Assembly: GCA_023262245.1 (NCBI GenBank) | Contig: JALRDC010000076.1 | Span: 1 to 13,119, forward strand | Direction of reading: 5' to 3' | Origin: Flavobacteriaceae bacterium | Lineage (GTDB): Bacteria > Bacteroidota > Bacteroidia > Flavobacteriales > Flavobacteriaceae | Length of the DNA: 13,119 bases | Shown here: in pieces, positions 5,439-12,809 of the stretch | Position numbering within the stretch: the first letter of the stretch is position 1 | Layout of the letters: every line of letters begins with the position of its first letter | Made by a program: the position numbers and the translations under genes | Notes under the pieces: model-generated | Database searches by the model: none | The model's input: only the letters and a program-made list of their open reading frames with translations | Told to the model about the DNA's origin: nothing

Positions 5439-6722
5439 TCATTTTAGAGCATTATTGCTTTTAAACTCAAGTCCTACAGAAGTTCTCGGTAGAAAGCCTT
5501 CCCAAGGATCTTGTTTCTCAAGAGAATTTGCGTCTAGATAAGGCAGGAAGTCAACTTTATTTTTCAATTTAATCCCTAAAAAAGCGGTGATGAAATGTTG
5601 GTTAATATTGTTTATTCTTCGTTGATCCCAAACCGAGTCTGCATAGCGCAAATACTCATCTATATGAAGCCCCTCTTGCATTACTTCTGGAGTAGGAGGG
5701 TTGGGAGCGATATTGTGTCGTGCATTGATGTAGGTGAGCAGGTAGCGTTCGCAATTTACGGCTCCGTCATAAATCGCTTTTACACCCTTTTCATAGCCAG
5801 AAATATCGTCCTTACTCCCAGCTATAAAAAGAGTTGGGATTTTAATTCCCTTTAAACCTTCAGCGTCCCATGCATTGTATTCCATTCCCCAAGGAGCCAT
5901 TGCAACCACAGCTTTAAAACGATTGTCAAAAGAATCGTGAAAGGCTTTGTTTCCCATCACTCTTTTTTCAAGAGCACTATTTCCTTTGGATGCAGCTACA
6001 AAAAATTGTAAAGCCTTTTCACTATAGCCACCACCAGCTATATTAACAGCACCATAACCACCCATTGAATATCCTATTAGAGCAGCATTATTGGCATCTA
6101 TAAGTCCCTTGAGGAAAAATGAGGGATCTTCATTCAGATTTGCAATTTCATCTAAAACAAAAAGAACATCTAAGGATCTATTTAAGAGGGTACTGTTAAA
6201 TGCATTTGCATCCTGAAAGGTGGAATCTGTATGGCCTATAGATACTACGATATATCCTTTTGAGGCAAGGTTCTCTGTGAGATAAGTAAACAAAAATCTG
6301 GATCCGGTGTAGCCATGAGAGACAATGACTAGAGGAGAAGCCCCAAGAGAAGAATCTGGACGAGCATCTCTTTTAGCTCTTCCTTTGAATTGAAAAGGGA
6401 TTAATGGGCGGTTAGGGTCTGAAAAATTTCCCATTACCTGATCATAAATTACCTCCTCGTCATCTTCTGGATTTAAGGTTGCAGGATACCATACTTCAAC
6501 GGTTAATGGACGGTCGTAAAGAACGTCTTCGTCTTTGCTACTGCGCAAAATATCCAATTGGTTTTCATTTACTAGCTTTAGGGTCTTAACGCCTATTTTA
6601 TGCTTGCCTCTTTTAGAAAGTATAGGGGCATCAGGCAGAGGATCTCCAATATAAAATTCATTAGAGACAGTTTGACAAAAACCTAATAAAGGAAAAAGGA
6701 GCACCAAGATTAATTTTTTCAT
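5439..6722 (-). CDS. Secreted alpha/beta-hydrolase (lipase/PAF-acetylhydrolase-like esterase)
   Basis: A 427-aa protein with a signal peptide (MKKLILVLLFPLLGFCQ, probable cleavage after Gln17, no lipobox). The mature part shows VEVWYPA (75-81), an oxyanion-hole strand PLVIVSHGYTGSR (130-142), the nucleophile elbow GYSMGG with S219, the acid at D305 or D306 after TLFIAGSKDD, and the base H336 in NARHNIAP. This order and the long N-terminal region resemble dienelactone-hydrolase/PAF-acetylhydrolase-type esterases, so hydrolysis of a carboxylic ester in the periplasm or outside the cell is likely; the substrate is unknown. It has no close same-strand partner: 97 bp separate it from the small lipoprotein upstream. 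No good terminator is visible before the promoter at 5381-5412. Confidence 0.85.
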   Translation of the reverse strand: MKKLILVLLFPLLGFCQTVSNEFYIGDPLPDAPILSKRGKHKIGVKTLKLVNENQLDILRSSKDEDVLYDRPLTVEVWYPATLNPEDDEEVIYDQVMGNFSDPNRPLIPFQFKGRAKRDARPDSSLGASPLVIVSHGYTGSRFLFTYLTENLASKGYIVVSIGHTDSTFQDANAFNSTLLNRSLDVLFVLDEIANLNEDPSFFLKGLIDANNAALIGYSMGGYGAVNIAGGGYSEKALQFFVAASKGNSALEKRVMGNKAFHDSFDNRFKAVVAMAPWGMEYNAWDAEGLKGIKIPTLFIAGSKDDISGYEKGVKAIYDGAVNCERYLLTYINARHNIAPNPPTPEVMQEGLHIDEYLRYADSVWDQRRINNINQHFITAFLGIKLKNKVDFLPYLDANSLEKQDPWEGFLPRTSVGLEFKSNNALK

Positions 6723-6819
6723 GAGTTTTATAATAATTAAGTGTAGTTATCCAAGATACTAAGTTCGTAATGGATTACCATTTATTTTAAGAAGAATAAT
6801 CTCTTTAAATCAATAAAAT

Positions 6820-7146
6820 TTATTTGATTTTTTGATACCATCTATTGGGAGCGCCATCGGTACGAATGATACTTACGGTATTCCCTCGAATTAAAAACAA
6901 ACCAGAAAAGGTTTTTTCTGCGTCAATAAAGGCGTTAACGAGAAATGAAAACCCATCTTCTTCGGTAATGATTCTTTGAACAGGACCATTATTAATTTGA
7001 AGAATCATTTTAGGGGCATCAATTTTTAGAGTGTCCTGCTTGCTCACCCAATTTCCATGAATTTGCTCTATATTATCTACCTTTTTAAACTCTTTTTCTT
7101 GACAAGCAAGAATCATAAATAAGCTTATAAATACGATTTTTTTCAT
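6820..7146 (-). CDS. Small lipoprotein, unknown function
   Basis: The 108-aa product starts MKKIVFISLFMILACQEKEF, with lipobox I-L-A-C and C15 as the lipid anchor. The mature domain of about 93 residues looks beta-rich: IHGNWVSKQDTLKI, KMILQINNGPVQRIIT, FSFLVNAFID, GLFLIRGNTVSIIR, then a Trp near the end (NRWYQKIK). The GNW start followed by alternating strands is reminiscent of small lipocalin-like or META-like lipoproteins, but I cannot assign a family. A strong promoter (7151-7182) lies so close that transcription should begin at or next to the ATG, suggesting a leaderless mRNA. It is separate from the GHL10-like gene upstream (99 bp). Confidence 0.75.
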   Translation of the reverse strand: MKKIVFISLFMILACQEKEFKKVDNIEQIHGNWVSKQDTLKIDAPKMILQINNGPVQRIITEEDGFSFLVNAFIDAEKTFSGLFLIRGNTVSIIRTDGAPNRWYQKIK

Positions 7147-7150
7147 ACTT

Positions 7151-7182
7151 CAAAATTAAAAATTATGAAAATGAACTTCAAA
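7151..7182 (-). promoter_or_regulatory. Bacteroidota-type promoter four bases from the start codon at 7146
   Basis: On the minus strand, TTTG (7182-7179), 20 bp, then TAATTTTG (7158-7151): a full match, with the same spacing as the promoter at 5381-5412. Only four bases separate it from the ATG at 7146. The TTTG lies in a small perfect hairpin, GAACTT-CAA-AAGTTC (7173-7187), that could also end transcripts from the upstream gene. Confidence 0.55.
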
Positions 7183-7245
7183 AGTTCTGATGGCAAAATT
7201 GACTTAAATGAGGTCTAATCAGATGGATTTAAAAATGCACATTGA

Positions 7246-8325
7246 CTATCTATTAAAGGTTTCGTAGTAGAAAAACACTTCCCCTTGGATTCCTTTTGAA
7301 CGATGATAGTTTATCATGCTAACTAGTAGTGAATCCTTGATACGATACCCCCCTCCTAGAGAAGTTAGTACTCCAGCATAAATTTTTTCTCTTTCTTTGG
7401 TGCTCAATTGTTCATCAATTTGGTCAATTATCTTACTGTAATCTTTAATGTTGTATCTGTAAAATTGTGGGATGACAAAATCTGCATAGCCCCCTTTTAT
7501 CCAATCAGGCCAAGCTTGAAGGTATTCCTGCTCGGACCAAGGATAAATACTTGGTGCCCAGGATACTTGAACATTTGGATCAAGAGACTTTACACGATCA
7601 TAAATTTGTTTACCAAAAGAGCTGAGTTGTTTTGAGCGCCATAGAATCCAGTCTTGTTGTTTGTGGTCGCTTGGAGGAGGAGCTTTAAACTCTTGGGTAT
7701 ATAAGGCACGAGTGTAAGGATCATAACCTCCTTCAGAAGGCATTGCAGGCAATCGATCATCACCCTGAATACCGTCGATATCATAAAGTTTTACAACTTC
7801 TTCTATGAGTTCCAAGAGAAACTTTTGAGGCTCCGGGTGCAGTGCATTCCACCACATAAAGTTATTTTTTTTCAAGAGTTCTCCCTGTTGATCTTTTCCC
7901 AGCCATTCAGGATATTTTTTAATCCAAGGACTTTTGGGATCGTTGTAGGCAAATGAGAATCCAAATTCAAACCAGGCATGAACTTTAATCCCCTCTTTAT
8001 GTGCTTGTTCAATAAGTTCTTGCAGGGGATCAAAGTGTGCTAGCAAGGGCTCTTGGCGGATTCCGATATATCGGTTTAAGACTTCGCTGGGATATTGTGT
8101 GAATCCTTTGTTCCAAACAACAACAAAAAGATTTTTTATCCGGTATTTTTTACAATCATTGATAAGCTTTTTGATATTTTTCTCTGATTTAAGTGCGTCA
8201 CTCCCAACATTGGTCACCCAAACTCCACGAAATTTACTTTCAGGTAAATGAGTTTCTAGGAAGGATTTCTCGCTCGTACAATTAATTGAAGTAAGTGAAA
8301 GCAACAAAAAAAAGGACCAATTCAA
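7246..8325 (-). CDS. GHL10-family (DUF187-like) glycoside-hydrolase-like lipoprotein
   Basis: A 359-aa protein with a type II signal peptide: MNWSFFLLLSLTSINC, with C16 as anchor. The domain opens with FRGVWVTNVGSD (32-43), typical of the GHL10/DUF187 family. It continues through IKNLFVVVWNKG (63-74), EGIKVHAWFEFG (111-122), WWNALHPEPQ (158-167), YDIDGIQGDDRLP (181-193), VQVSWAPS and DFVIPQFYRY, then ends GEVFFYYETF. The conserved Glu120 and Asp189/Asp190 are candidate catalytic or substrate residues. Family members are thought to act on glycans at the cell surface; the exact reaction of this one is unknown. Length is close to a single catalytic domain without the C-terminal extensions seen in some relatives. 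It stands alone on the minus strand, upstream of the small lipoprotein gene. Confidence 0.85.
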   Translation of the reverse strand: MNWSFFLLLSLTSINCTSEKSFLETHLPESKFRGVWVTNVGSDALKSEKNIKKLINDCKKYRIKNLFVVVWNKGFTQYPSEVLNRYIGIRQEPLLAHFDPLQELIEQAHKEGIKVHAWFEFGFSFAYNDPKSPWIKKYPEWLGKDQQGELLKKNNFMWWNALHPEPQKFLLELIEEVVKLYDIDGIQGDDRLPAMPSEGGYDPYTRALYTQEFKAPPPSDHKQQDWILWRSKQLSSFGKQIYDRVKSLDPNVQVSWAPSIYPWSEQEYLQAWPDWIKGGYADFVIPQFYRYNIKDYSKIIDQIDEQLSTKEREKIYAGVLTSLGGGYRIKDSLLVSMINYHRSKGIQGEVFFYYETFNR

Positions 8326-8397
8326 AACGGAAAAATAAAGACGCTGTTTGATAATTTCTTTTATTAAAAGGGATTAGTTTTTAAATATTTTAAGGTT

Positions 8398-8425
8398 AAA
8401 AACCCTACCCTAGGGCAGGGTTTTT
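8398..8425 (-). terminator. Rho-independent terminator (probably for the gene ending at 8464)
   Basis: A near-symmetric 28-nt hairpin, AAAAACCC...GGGTTTTT, with one A-C mismatch read on the plus strand (a G-U pair on the minus strand) and a CTAG loop. A T-run follows on both strands. Only minus-strand genes flank it, so it most likely ends the transcript of the secreted duplicated-domain protein, 38 nt after its stop. Confidence 0.8.
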
Positions 8426-8463
8426 GTTTTCCTAAGGATAAAATTAATAAAAGAAAGTATAAA

Positions 8464-9150
8464 TTACATTCCTCCAAAAGCTGCAAGAACTAAAATAGTA
8501 AAGTTGGATTTAATTTCAACACCACCATTAGTTTTGCCCCATTCCGCCCATTCTTTGCTATATTTTTCCATTTTTTGTTTTTGATCGATTAGGTCATTGA
8601 AATTAGAGGAACCAACCACAACCCAATGGGTGGCACCCTCAGGAGAGCCGATGTCGTAAGTTCCAAAACCTACAGGCCTGTTTCCCAATACTTTTGAGAT
8701 CTGACCAACATATTTATCATGAGCTTTTTTAAAGGCTATAGGATCCTTAGGTAAAATATTATAAATCTGAATAAAAGGGTAATTTTTAGGTTCGCTACCT
8801 ACATAGCTAAGAAATCTTCCTGCGTAAGAGGGTCCCCATTCTTCAACAAAGTTATTTAACTTTTCAAGGAAAAGTCCTTGTTGATATTCTTTTAGATCAT
8901 TTCTCCCAAGTTTTCCAAGTTCTCCAAATGCTACTACTCTGTGGGACCACATATTGTCTCCAAAAGTAATCCTTTCAATTTGGACTCCTCCAGACTTATA
9001 ATCTGCATTTTCATTGTGTTTAGTTATCAGGTTGCCAATAGCCTCTTCAGTTCCTGCTTTGGCATTGAAATGCCACAGTCTAAATGTATTTTGAGATATT
9101 GCGTTAGTTGTAAATAACACAAAAGTTAAAAAATAAAATACTTTTTTCAT
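8464..9150 (-). CDS. Secreted protein with an internal duplication (possible dimeric alpha-beta barrel-like fold)
   Basis: A 228-aa protein with a cleavable signal peptide (MKKVFYFLTFVLFTTNAISQ, cleavage near residue 20). Two halves appear related: TFRLWHFNAK (22-31) with FIQIYNILPK (126-135), and HRVVAFGELG (70-79) with THWVVVGSSN (174-183), at nearly the same internal distance. Each half reads as strand, helix, strand, helix, which suggests two ferredoxin-like repeats as in dimeric alpha-beta barrel or NIPSNAP/ABM-type proteins. This is inference, and no catalytic motif is obvious. The tail is Trp-rich (WAEWGKTNGG) and ends in a hydrophobic strand. It ends at a strong terminator and is probably monocistronic. 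Its 5' leader is nearly identical to that of the SnoaL-like gene at 12728. Confidence 0.8.
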   Translation of the reverse strand: MKKVFYFLTFVLFTTNAISQNTFRLWHFNAKAGTEEAIGNLITKHNENADYKSGGVQIERITFGDNMWSHRVVAFGELGKLGRNDLKEYQQGLFLEKLNNFVEEWGPSYAGRFLSYVGSEPKNYPFIQIYNILPKDPIAFKKAHDKYVGQISKVLGNRPVGFGTYDIGSPEGATHWVVVGSSNFNDLIDQKQKMEKYSKEWAEWGKTNGGVEIKSNFTILVLAAFGGM

Positions 9151-9173
9151 TTTAATTGATTTATGGTTAATAA
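9151..9173 (-). promoter_or_regulatory. Leader sequence shared with the gene starting at 12728 (copy 1)
   Basis: Directly upstream of the ATG at 9150, the plus strand reads tttaattgatttatggttaa then taa. The same bases occur before the ATG at 12728 with one substitution and one missing base. It may be a common translation-enhancing or regulatory leader. Confidence 0.4.
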
Positions 9174-9390
9174 TATTTAAATATATAGATAATACCCTGG
9201 TATTACAAAAGGATTAATAAAATCATCAAAAAGAATACGCCCTAAATAACTATAAGGGGACTTTTAATCAGCTCAGTAGAAGTAAAATAGTAGTGAAACT
9301 TTGGTTTGTTTCTCATAGAAATAGCGTAATATGGATACTGAAACAAAAAGTTTTATTTTGACACAAATTTTTACCGTTACTATTTTTAAG

Positions 9391-10362
9391 ATGAAGAGCG
9401 TTTTAAATTTATTGATTTTGCTAATGTTTTTGGCATGTAGCTCAAGTGAGGAATCTCAAGAGGAAGTGAGTACCAACTGTACGGGTGATTTTTCGACCGC
9501 TGGAGTATTTGTTGACATTGATGAGGAAATCTTTAATGATGATGAATCTGTCAACTTATACAGTCGTTATTCTTGGACTTCAGACGGTGTTGATAGAATT
9601 TTGACTGGAAATGGTATTCCTAATCACGAGGTTGGAACATTTCCAAACTCCGATAACCCTAACACAATTAGGGAACAAAATGTAAACAAAAGATTTACTC
9701 TTTGTCCAACCATAATCGCTGAAAGTGGTTTAGAAATTGTAGGTCCAGCTTTAGCAATTGCCTATGCATTAAATAGTGTCAAATTTGATCCTGCTACTGC
9801 GGGTAGGTGTAACGATGCTGGAGAATGTAGTTTAGCACAAGGGCAAGGTCGCTGGAATATAGAAGCCTTGGGACATGATTCTTTTGATTTTGGAGATGAT
9901 ATGAATCATGCGCATGTACAACCTACGGGAGAATATCATTACCATGGAATTCCAGAATTACTGGTGGAATTATTAGAAGATAATCAAGGAATCTCATTGG
10001 TAGGATGGGCATCAGATGGGTTTCCCGTGTATGCTAGATATGGGTATTCAGATCCAAATAATTCAAACAGCACTATCAAGCCACTTACTCCGAGTTATAG
10101 ATTAAAATCTGAACCTGATGCTAATCGACCTACTACTTTAACTTCGTTAATCGGTGGACCTGGTCAGGGCACAACAAATCCAAATACTCCTATTTCTATG
10201 GGAGCATTCACCCAAGACTACGAGTATGTTGAGGGGCTAGGAGATTTAGATGAATGCAATGGTCGTTTTGGAGTTACTCCAGAATTTCCTGAAGGGATTT
10301 ATTACTACGTGGTTACAGATGATTTTCCGTTTTTTACAAGATGTTTAAAGGGAAAAACATGA
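9391..10362 (+). CDS. YHYH-domain lipoprotein
   Basis: A 323-aa protein starting MKSVLNLLILLMFLACSSSEE, with lipobox F-L-A-C and C16 as anchor, followed by a Ser/Glu linker. The frame opens 20 codons earlier at 9331, but the signal peptide fixes the Met at 9391. The domain carries NHAHVQPTGEYHYHG (about 172-186), including the YHYH motif at 182-185 and a preceding H-x-H, then LVGWASDGFPVYARYGY (203-219). These are hallmarks of the YHYH family. The His cluster suggests metal binding, but the biochemical role of the family is not known to me. Several Cys residues after the anchor (positions 30, 105, 140, 146 and two near the C-terminus) could form disulfides in the periplasm or outside. It is the only plus-strand gene between 3368 and the window end, so it has its own promoter. 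Confidence 0.88.
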   Translation: MKSVLNLLILLMFLACSSSEESQEEVSTNCTGDFSTAGVFVDIDEEIFNDDESVNLYSRYSWTSDGVDRILTGNGIPNHEVGTFPNSDNPNTIREQNVNKRFTLCPTIIAESGLEIVGPALAIAYALNSVKFDPATAGRCNDAGECSLAQGQGRWNIEALGHDSFDFGDDMNHAHVQPTGEYHYHGIPELLVELLEDNQGISLVGWASDGFPVYARYGYSDPNNSNSTIKPLTPSYRLKSEPDANRPTTLTSLIGGPGQGTTNPNTPISMGAFTQDYEYVEGLGDLDECNGRFGVTPEFPEGIYYYVVTDDFPFFTRCLKGKT

Positions 10363-10507
10363 TTCTGTTGAATTCTTGATTTTCCCTCCATTAGTATCCG
10401 ATTTGTACTTGATTTACAAAATCAATTGCTAGAAATGATTTTAATTTCCTCAATTTGGAATTAATAGGGCACTATTTTTTATTCACCCTTACAGCAGGTT
10501 TTACCGA

Positions 10508-11881
10508 CTAATTTGGTTTTTGCCAGGGTACTTTTCCAGCCTTCTGAATATGCTCCATTAATAACATATTTAGTTCTTTATATTTATCCTGCCTGCTTTC
10601 GATAAGGTTTTTTTGTTCCAATGGATCAGCGGCCAAATTATAAAGTTCGTAAGGCTCATAAGGGCTGTTTTGCAGCAATTTCCAATCCCCTTTACGCATC
10701 GCATAAATGTTTTGACCACCATATAAGGTTCCTCCTTCTTTTCGAACAAAATAGAGTGGCCTCTGGGTAGTCTCCCTTCCAGGATCGAACAGCTCTGTCA
10801 TAAAACTGCGTCCCTCAATAGGTTTCTTTGGTTTTGATCCAATAATATTCAATAAGGTAGGATATAAATCCATAGAGAGCAGCACTTCTTTAGAAATGGT
10901 ACCGGGATTGATTTTTTTTGGCCAACTAATTGCAGTTGGAACTTTTAATCCTCCCTCGTACATACTTTGTTTACCATCTCTGAGGGGGCCATTATTGGCC
11001 TTGCTAGGCAGGTGGCCACCATTGTCGCTGGTAAAAATCAGAATGGTGTTTTCTAACTGATTACTTTCCCTGAGTGCCTCAATAACTTTTCCAATACCGT
11101 GATCCATATGCTCAATAAAGGCAACCAGTTTTGCCCTAGTCTTATCGATACCTTTTTCCCGTTTTATTACTTTATCTAGCCAATCCTGTGGAGGTTGTAC
11201 CGGAAAATGGGGAGCATTATAGGCCAAATAAAGAAAAAAAGGCTGTTTGTCATCCGCCTTGCTTTTTATGTAGTCTACGGACCAATCGGTAAAAAGGTCG
11301 GTTGCGTGTCCTTTAGGGTCAATTTCTTTACCATTAAACCGCATATAATTTATGCCATGCCTTCGATGGGTCCAATAGTCGTCCATCATATCCCCCAACC
11401 AGCCCTGAAAAAAATCAAATCCGCGTTCTACAGGCGTATTGGGTGACTCCAGACCAAGGTGCCATTTACCAATTATGGCTGTTTGGTACCCTTCCATTTT
11501 AAGTTCTTGCGGCAGCAAAGTAGCAGCTGCATCCAAATAGCCCCAATTATTTTTTTTGTTTGTACGGATAACCCCAGGAACCCCTACAAAATCTTGGTAC
11601 CTACCTGTGAGCAATGCTGCCCGTGTAGGGGAACAAACAGGCCCATTGGCATAAAAATTGTCAAAGCGCATACCACTGGAAGCTATCCCATCAATATTAG
11701 GTGTTTTAATGTCTTTAGTACCATAATAAGATACATCGTGATAACCCTGATCATCAGTAAGAATCAATACAATATTGGGTTTCTCTTTAATGGAACTGTT
11801 GAGATCGCTGCGTTGGCTTTGTGAAAAGCCCAAATGAAAACAAATAAGATTGACGAGTGCTAGGTGAAGGGTATATCGCAT
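10508..11881 (-). CDS. Secreted S1-family sulfatase (formylglycine-dependent, Cys type)
   Basis: A 457-aa protein with a signal peptide (MRYTLHLALVNLICFHLGFSQ). It shows the full S1 set: NIVLILTDDQGY with metal ligands D43/D44, the maturation signature C83-S-P-T-R87 followed by AALLTGR, GKWHLG with K139/H141, NAPHFPVQPP with H225, and TSDNGG with D286/N287. C83 would be turned into formylglycine, so a sulfatase-maturating enzyme is needed; none is in the window. In marine Bacteroidota such enzymes remove sulfate esters from algal or animal glycans in the periplasm or at the surface. The sequence resembles the arylsulfatase A/GalNAc-sulfatase branch, but the substrate cannot be read from it. 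It is isolated: the YHYH gene converges on its 3' end and a 340-bp region rich in repeats lies upstream. Confidence 0.95.
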   Translation of the reverse strand: MRYTLHLALVNLICFHLGFSQSQRSDLNSSIKEKPNIVLILTDDQGYHDVSYYGTKDIKTPNIDGIASSGMRFDNFYANGPVCSPTRAALLTGRYQDFVGVPGVIRTNKKNNWGYLDAAATLLPQELKMEGYQTAIIGKWHLGLESPNTPVERGFDFFQGWLGDMMDDYWTHRRHGINYMRFNGKEIDPKGHATDLFTDWSVDYIKSKADDKQPFFLYLAYNAPHFPVQPPQDWLDKVIKREKGIDKTRAKLVAFIEHMDHGIGKVIEALRESNQLENTILIFTSDNGGHLPSKANNGPLRDGKQSMYEGGLKVPTAISWPKKINPGTISKEVLLSMDLYPTLLNIIGSKPKKPIEGRSFMTELFDPGRETTQRPLYFVRKEGGTLYGGQNIYAMRKGDWKLLQNSPYEPYELYNLAADPLEQKNLIESRQDKYKELNMLLMEHIQKAGKVPWQKPN

Positions 11882-11993
11882 TTTAACTTTAATTTGGTTG
11901 GTGTTTTACTTAGCTTGATTCTCACCTTAATCAGAGACATGATTTTTTGTTGTTTTGGGGCAAAATAGAACAAAAAAGTTAAATTTTATTCCA

Positions 11994-12054
11994 TTTTTGA
12001 TCAATTTAGGATGATTTTTGACATTTTTTGATCATTTTTTGTTGTTTTTGATCA
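11994..12054. repeat. Helically phased TGATCAAAAA repeats with T-tracts
   Basis: Read on the minus strand, TGATCAAAAA occurs exactly at 12003-11994, 12034-12025 and 12054-12045, with a degenerate TGTCAAAAA at 12023-12015. Start offsets are 21, 10 and 20 bp, all close to whole helical turns. On the plus strand T-tracts start at about 11994, 12015, 12024, 12035 and 12045. They lie about 110-170 bp upstream of the sulfatase start and could be a regulator binding array, a curved-DNA element, or both. Confidence 0.5.
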
Positions 12055-12173
12055 AAAGAGATTTCCTATTCATAAATTTCTTTAATATACCCTACCTATA
12101 AAATTACAACAAGGAACTCTTAAGTTAGTGATCCTAAAAGATTTTTGAGTATTTGGATAAGATTCAGTGGTCT

Positions 12174-12203
12174 AAAAGAAAAACCCTCCGATTGGGAGGG
12201 TTT
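12174..12203 (-). terminator. Rho-independent terminator of the SnoaL-like lipoprotein gene
   Basis: On the minus strand AAACCCTCC (12203-12195) pairs with GGAGGGTTT (12189-12181) around a five-base loop. It is followed by a T-rich run (TTTTTCTTTT) and lies 18 nt after the stop codon. Confidence 0.85.
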
Positions 12204-12221
12204 TAAAACAAGTCATTTTAA

Positions 12222-12728
12222 CTATTGGGCTTCTTTCATGGCTGCAGCCATAGCACCTGAAGCATCAAAGTAATCACGCATTTCATGGATTTGACCTTTT
12301 GCATTAAATTCAAATGAATGATATGCATTTGTTGTAATAACGTTACCATTCATGGGGTTTTTTGCTTTCCACACACCATACGTTCTTACACTTCCGTTTG
12401 GAATTCCCAAAGAATCAGTTCCAGGCAACCAAACCTCCGCATTATAGGTAATTTCATCAAAGGCATCCATCCAACCTTTTCCTGCTGCAATAAAAGCATC
12501 ATATTTACCAGGTTCAGCTCCATAAAATGGAGGATAATGGGTAACCCCTGGACAAATTAAGGGTTTTTGAGCTTCCAAATCCTCAGTTAAGAAGAGTTCG
12601 AAGAATTTTTGAGCGGTCTTCAAATTTGTAGCATATTCATCTGACAGATTTGAAGTTGGTTTTTCAGTTGCTTGATTACATGCTAATGCAAAAGACAAGA
12701 ATACAATTCCTAAAAATATTTTTTTCAT
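12222..12728 (-). CDS. SnoaL/NTF2-like lipoprotein
   Basis: A 168-aa protein starting MKKIFLGIVFLSFALACNQA, with lipobox A-L-A-C and C17 as anchor, then a short linker (TEKPTSNLSDE). The domain of about 135 residues starts with a helix (YATNLKTAQKFFELFLTEDL), then HYPPFYGAEPGKYDAFIAAGKGWMDAFDEITY, the strands AEVWLPG, GSVRTYGVWKAKN, TTNAYHSFEFNAKGQIHEMRDYFD, and a final Ala-rich helix. This is the cone-like NTF2/SnoaL pattern, in which the final FNAKGQI...DYFD strands are typical. Members are small-molecule binders or isomerase-like enzymes; this one is anchored outside the cytoplasm and its ligand is unknown. It is probably transcribed alone, ended by the terminator at 12174-12203, and shares its 5' leader with the gene at 9150. 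Confidence 0.8.
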   Translation of the reverse strand: MKKIFLGIVFLSFALACNQATEKPTSNLSDEYATNLKTAQKFFELFLTEDLEAQKPLICPGVTHYPPFYGAEPGKYDAFIAAGKGWMDAFDEITYNAEVWLPGTDSLGIPNGSVRTYGVWKAKNPMNGNVITTNAYHSFEFNAKGQIHEMRDYFDASGAMAAAMKEAQ

Positions 12729-12750
12729 TTTATTGATTTATGATTAATAA
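12729..12750 (-). promoter_or_regulatory. Leader sequence shared with the gene starting at 9150 (copy 2)
   Basis: The plus strand directly after the start codon complement reads tttattgatttatgattaat then aa. It matches 9151-9173 except for one base change and one missing A. The similarity also continues into the first codons (MKK). Confidence 0.4.
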
Positions 12751-12761
12751 GCAACAAGATA

Positions 12762-12769
12762 CAAAATTA
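12762..12769 (-). promoter_or_regulatory. Possible -7 element for the SnoaL-like gene
   Basis: TAATTTTG on the minus strand is a full TAnnTTTG match, 33 bp from the start codon, giving a 5' leader of about 28 nt that contains the shared motif. No TTTG is found about 20 bp upstream, so the call is weak. Confidence 0.35.
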
Positions 12770-12809
12770 GTTCTCTAAATTATTCATAAGGGCTGCCAAT
12801 GATCTTAAT

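Larger units (their letters stand above)
11882..12221. other. 340-bp upstream region of the sulfatase gene, no ORF
   Basis: No gene is visible. The stretch holds a terminator for the upstream gene (12174-12203), a phased T-tract/TGATCAAAAA repeat array (11994-12054), and a TATTTTG near 11962-11968 on the minus strand that is one base short of the TAnnTTTG element. The rest is very AT-rich. Confidence 0.6.

Noticed and set aside
6786..6811. TTTAAAGAG...CTTCTTAAA hairpin after the small lipoprotein gene as a terminator
   Set aside because: It has a mismatch and a G-T pair and no T-run after it; not strong enough to list.
7590..7784. Minus-strand 64-codon open frame inside the GHL10-like gene
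   Set aside because: It overlaps the real gene in another frame and shows no protein-like features.
10409..10425. TTGATTT-ACA-AAATCAA hairpin between the YHYH and sulfatase genes as a terminator
   Set aside because: Seven AT-rich pairs with no T-run following on the plus strand; could be chance in AT-rich DNA.
11994..12054. Repeat array considered as a CRISPR or mobile-element end
   Set aside because: The repeats are only 10 bp, have no unique spacers of constant length and no cas or transposase gene nearby. A regulatory or curvature element fits better.
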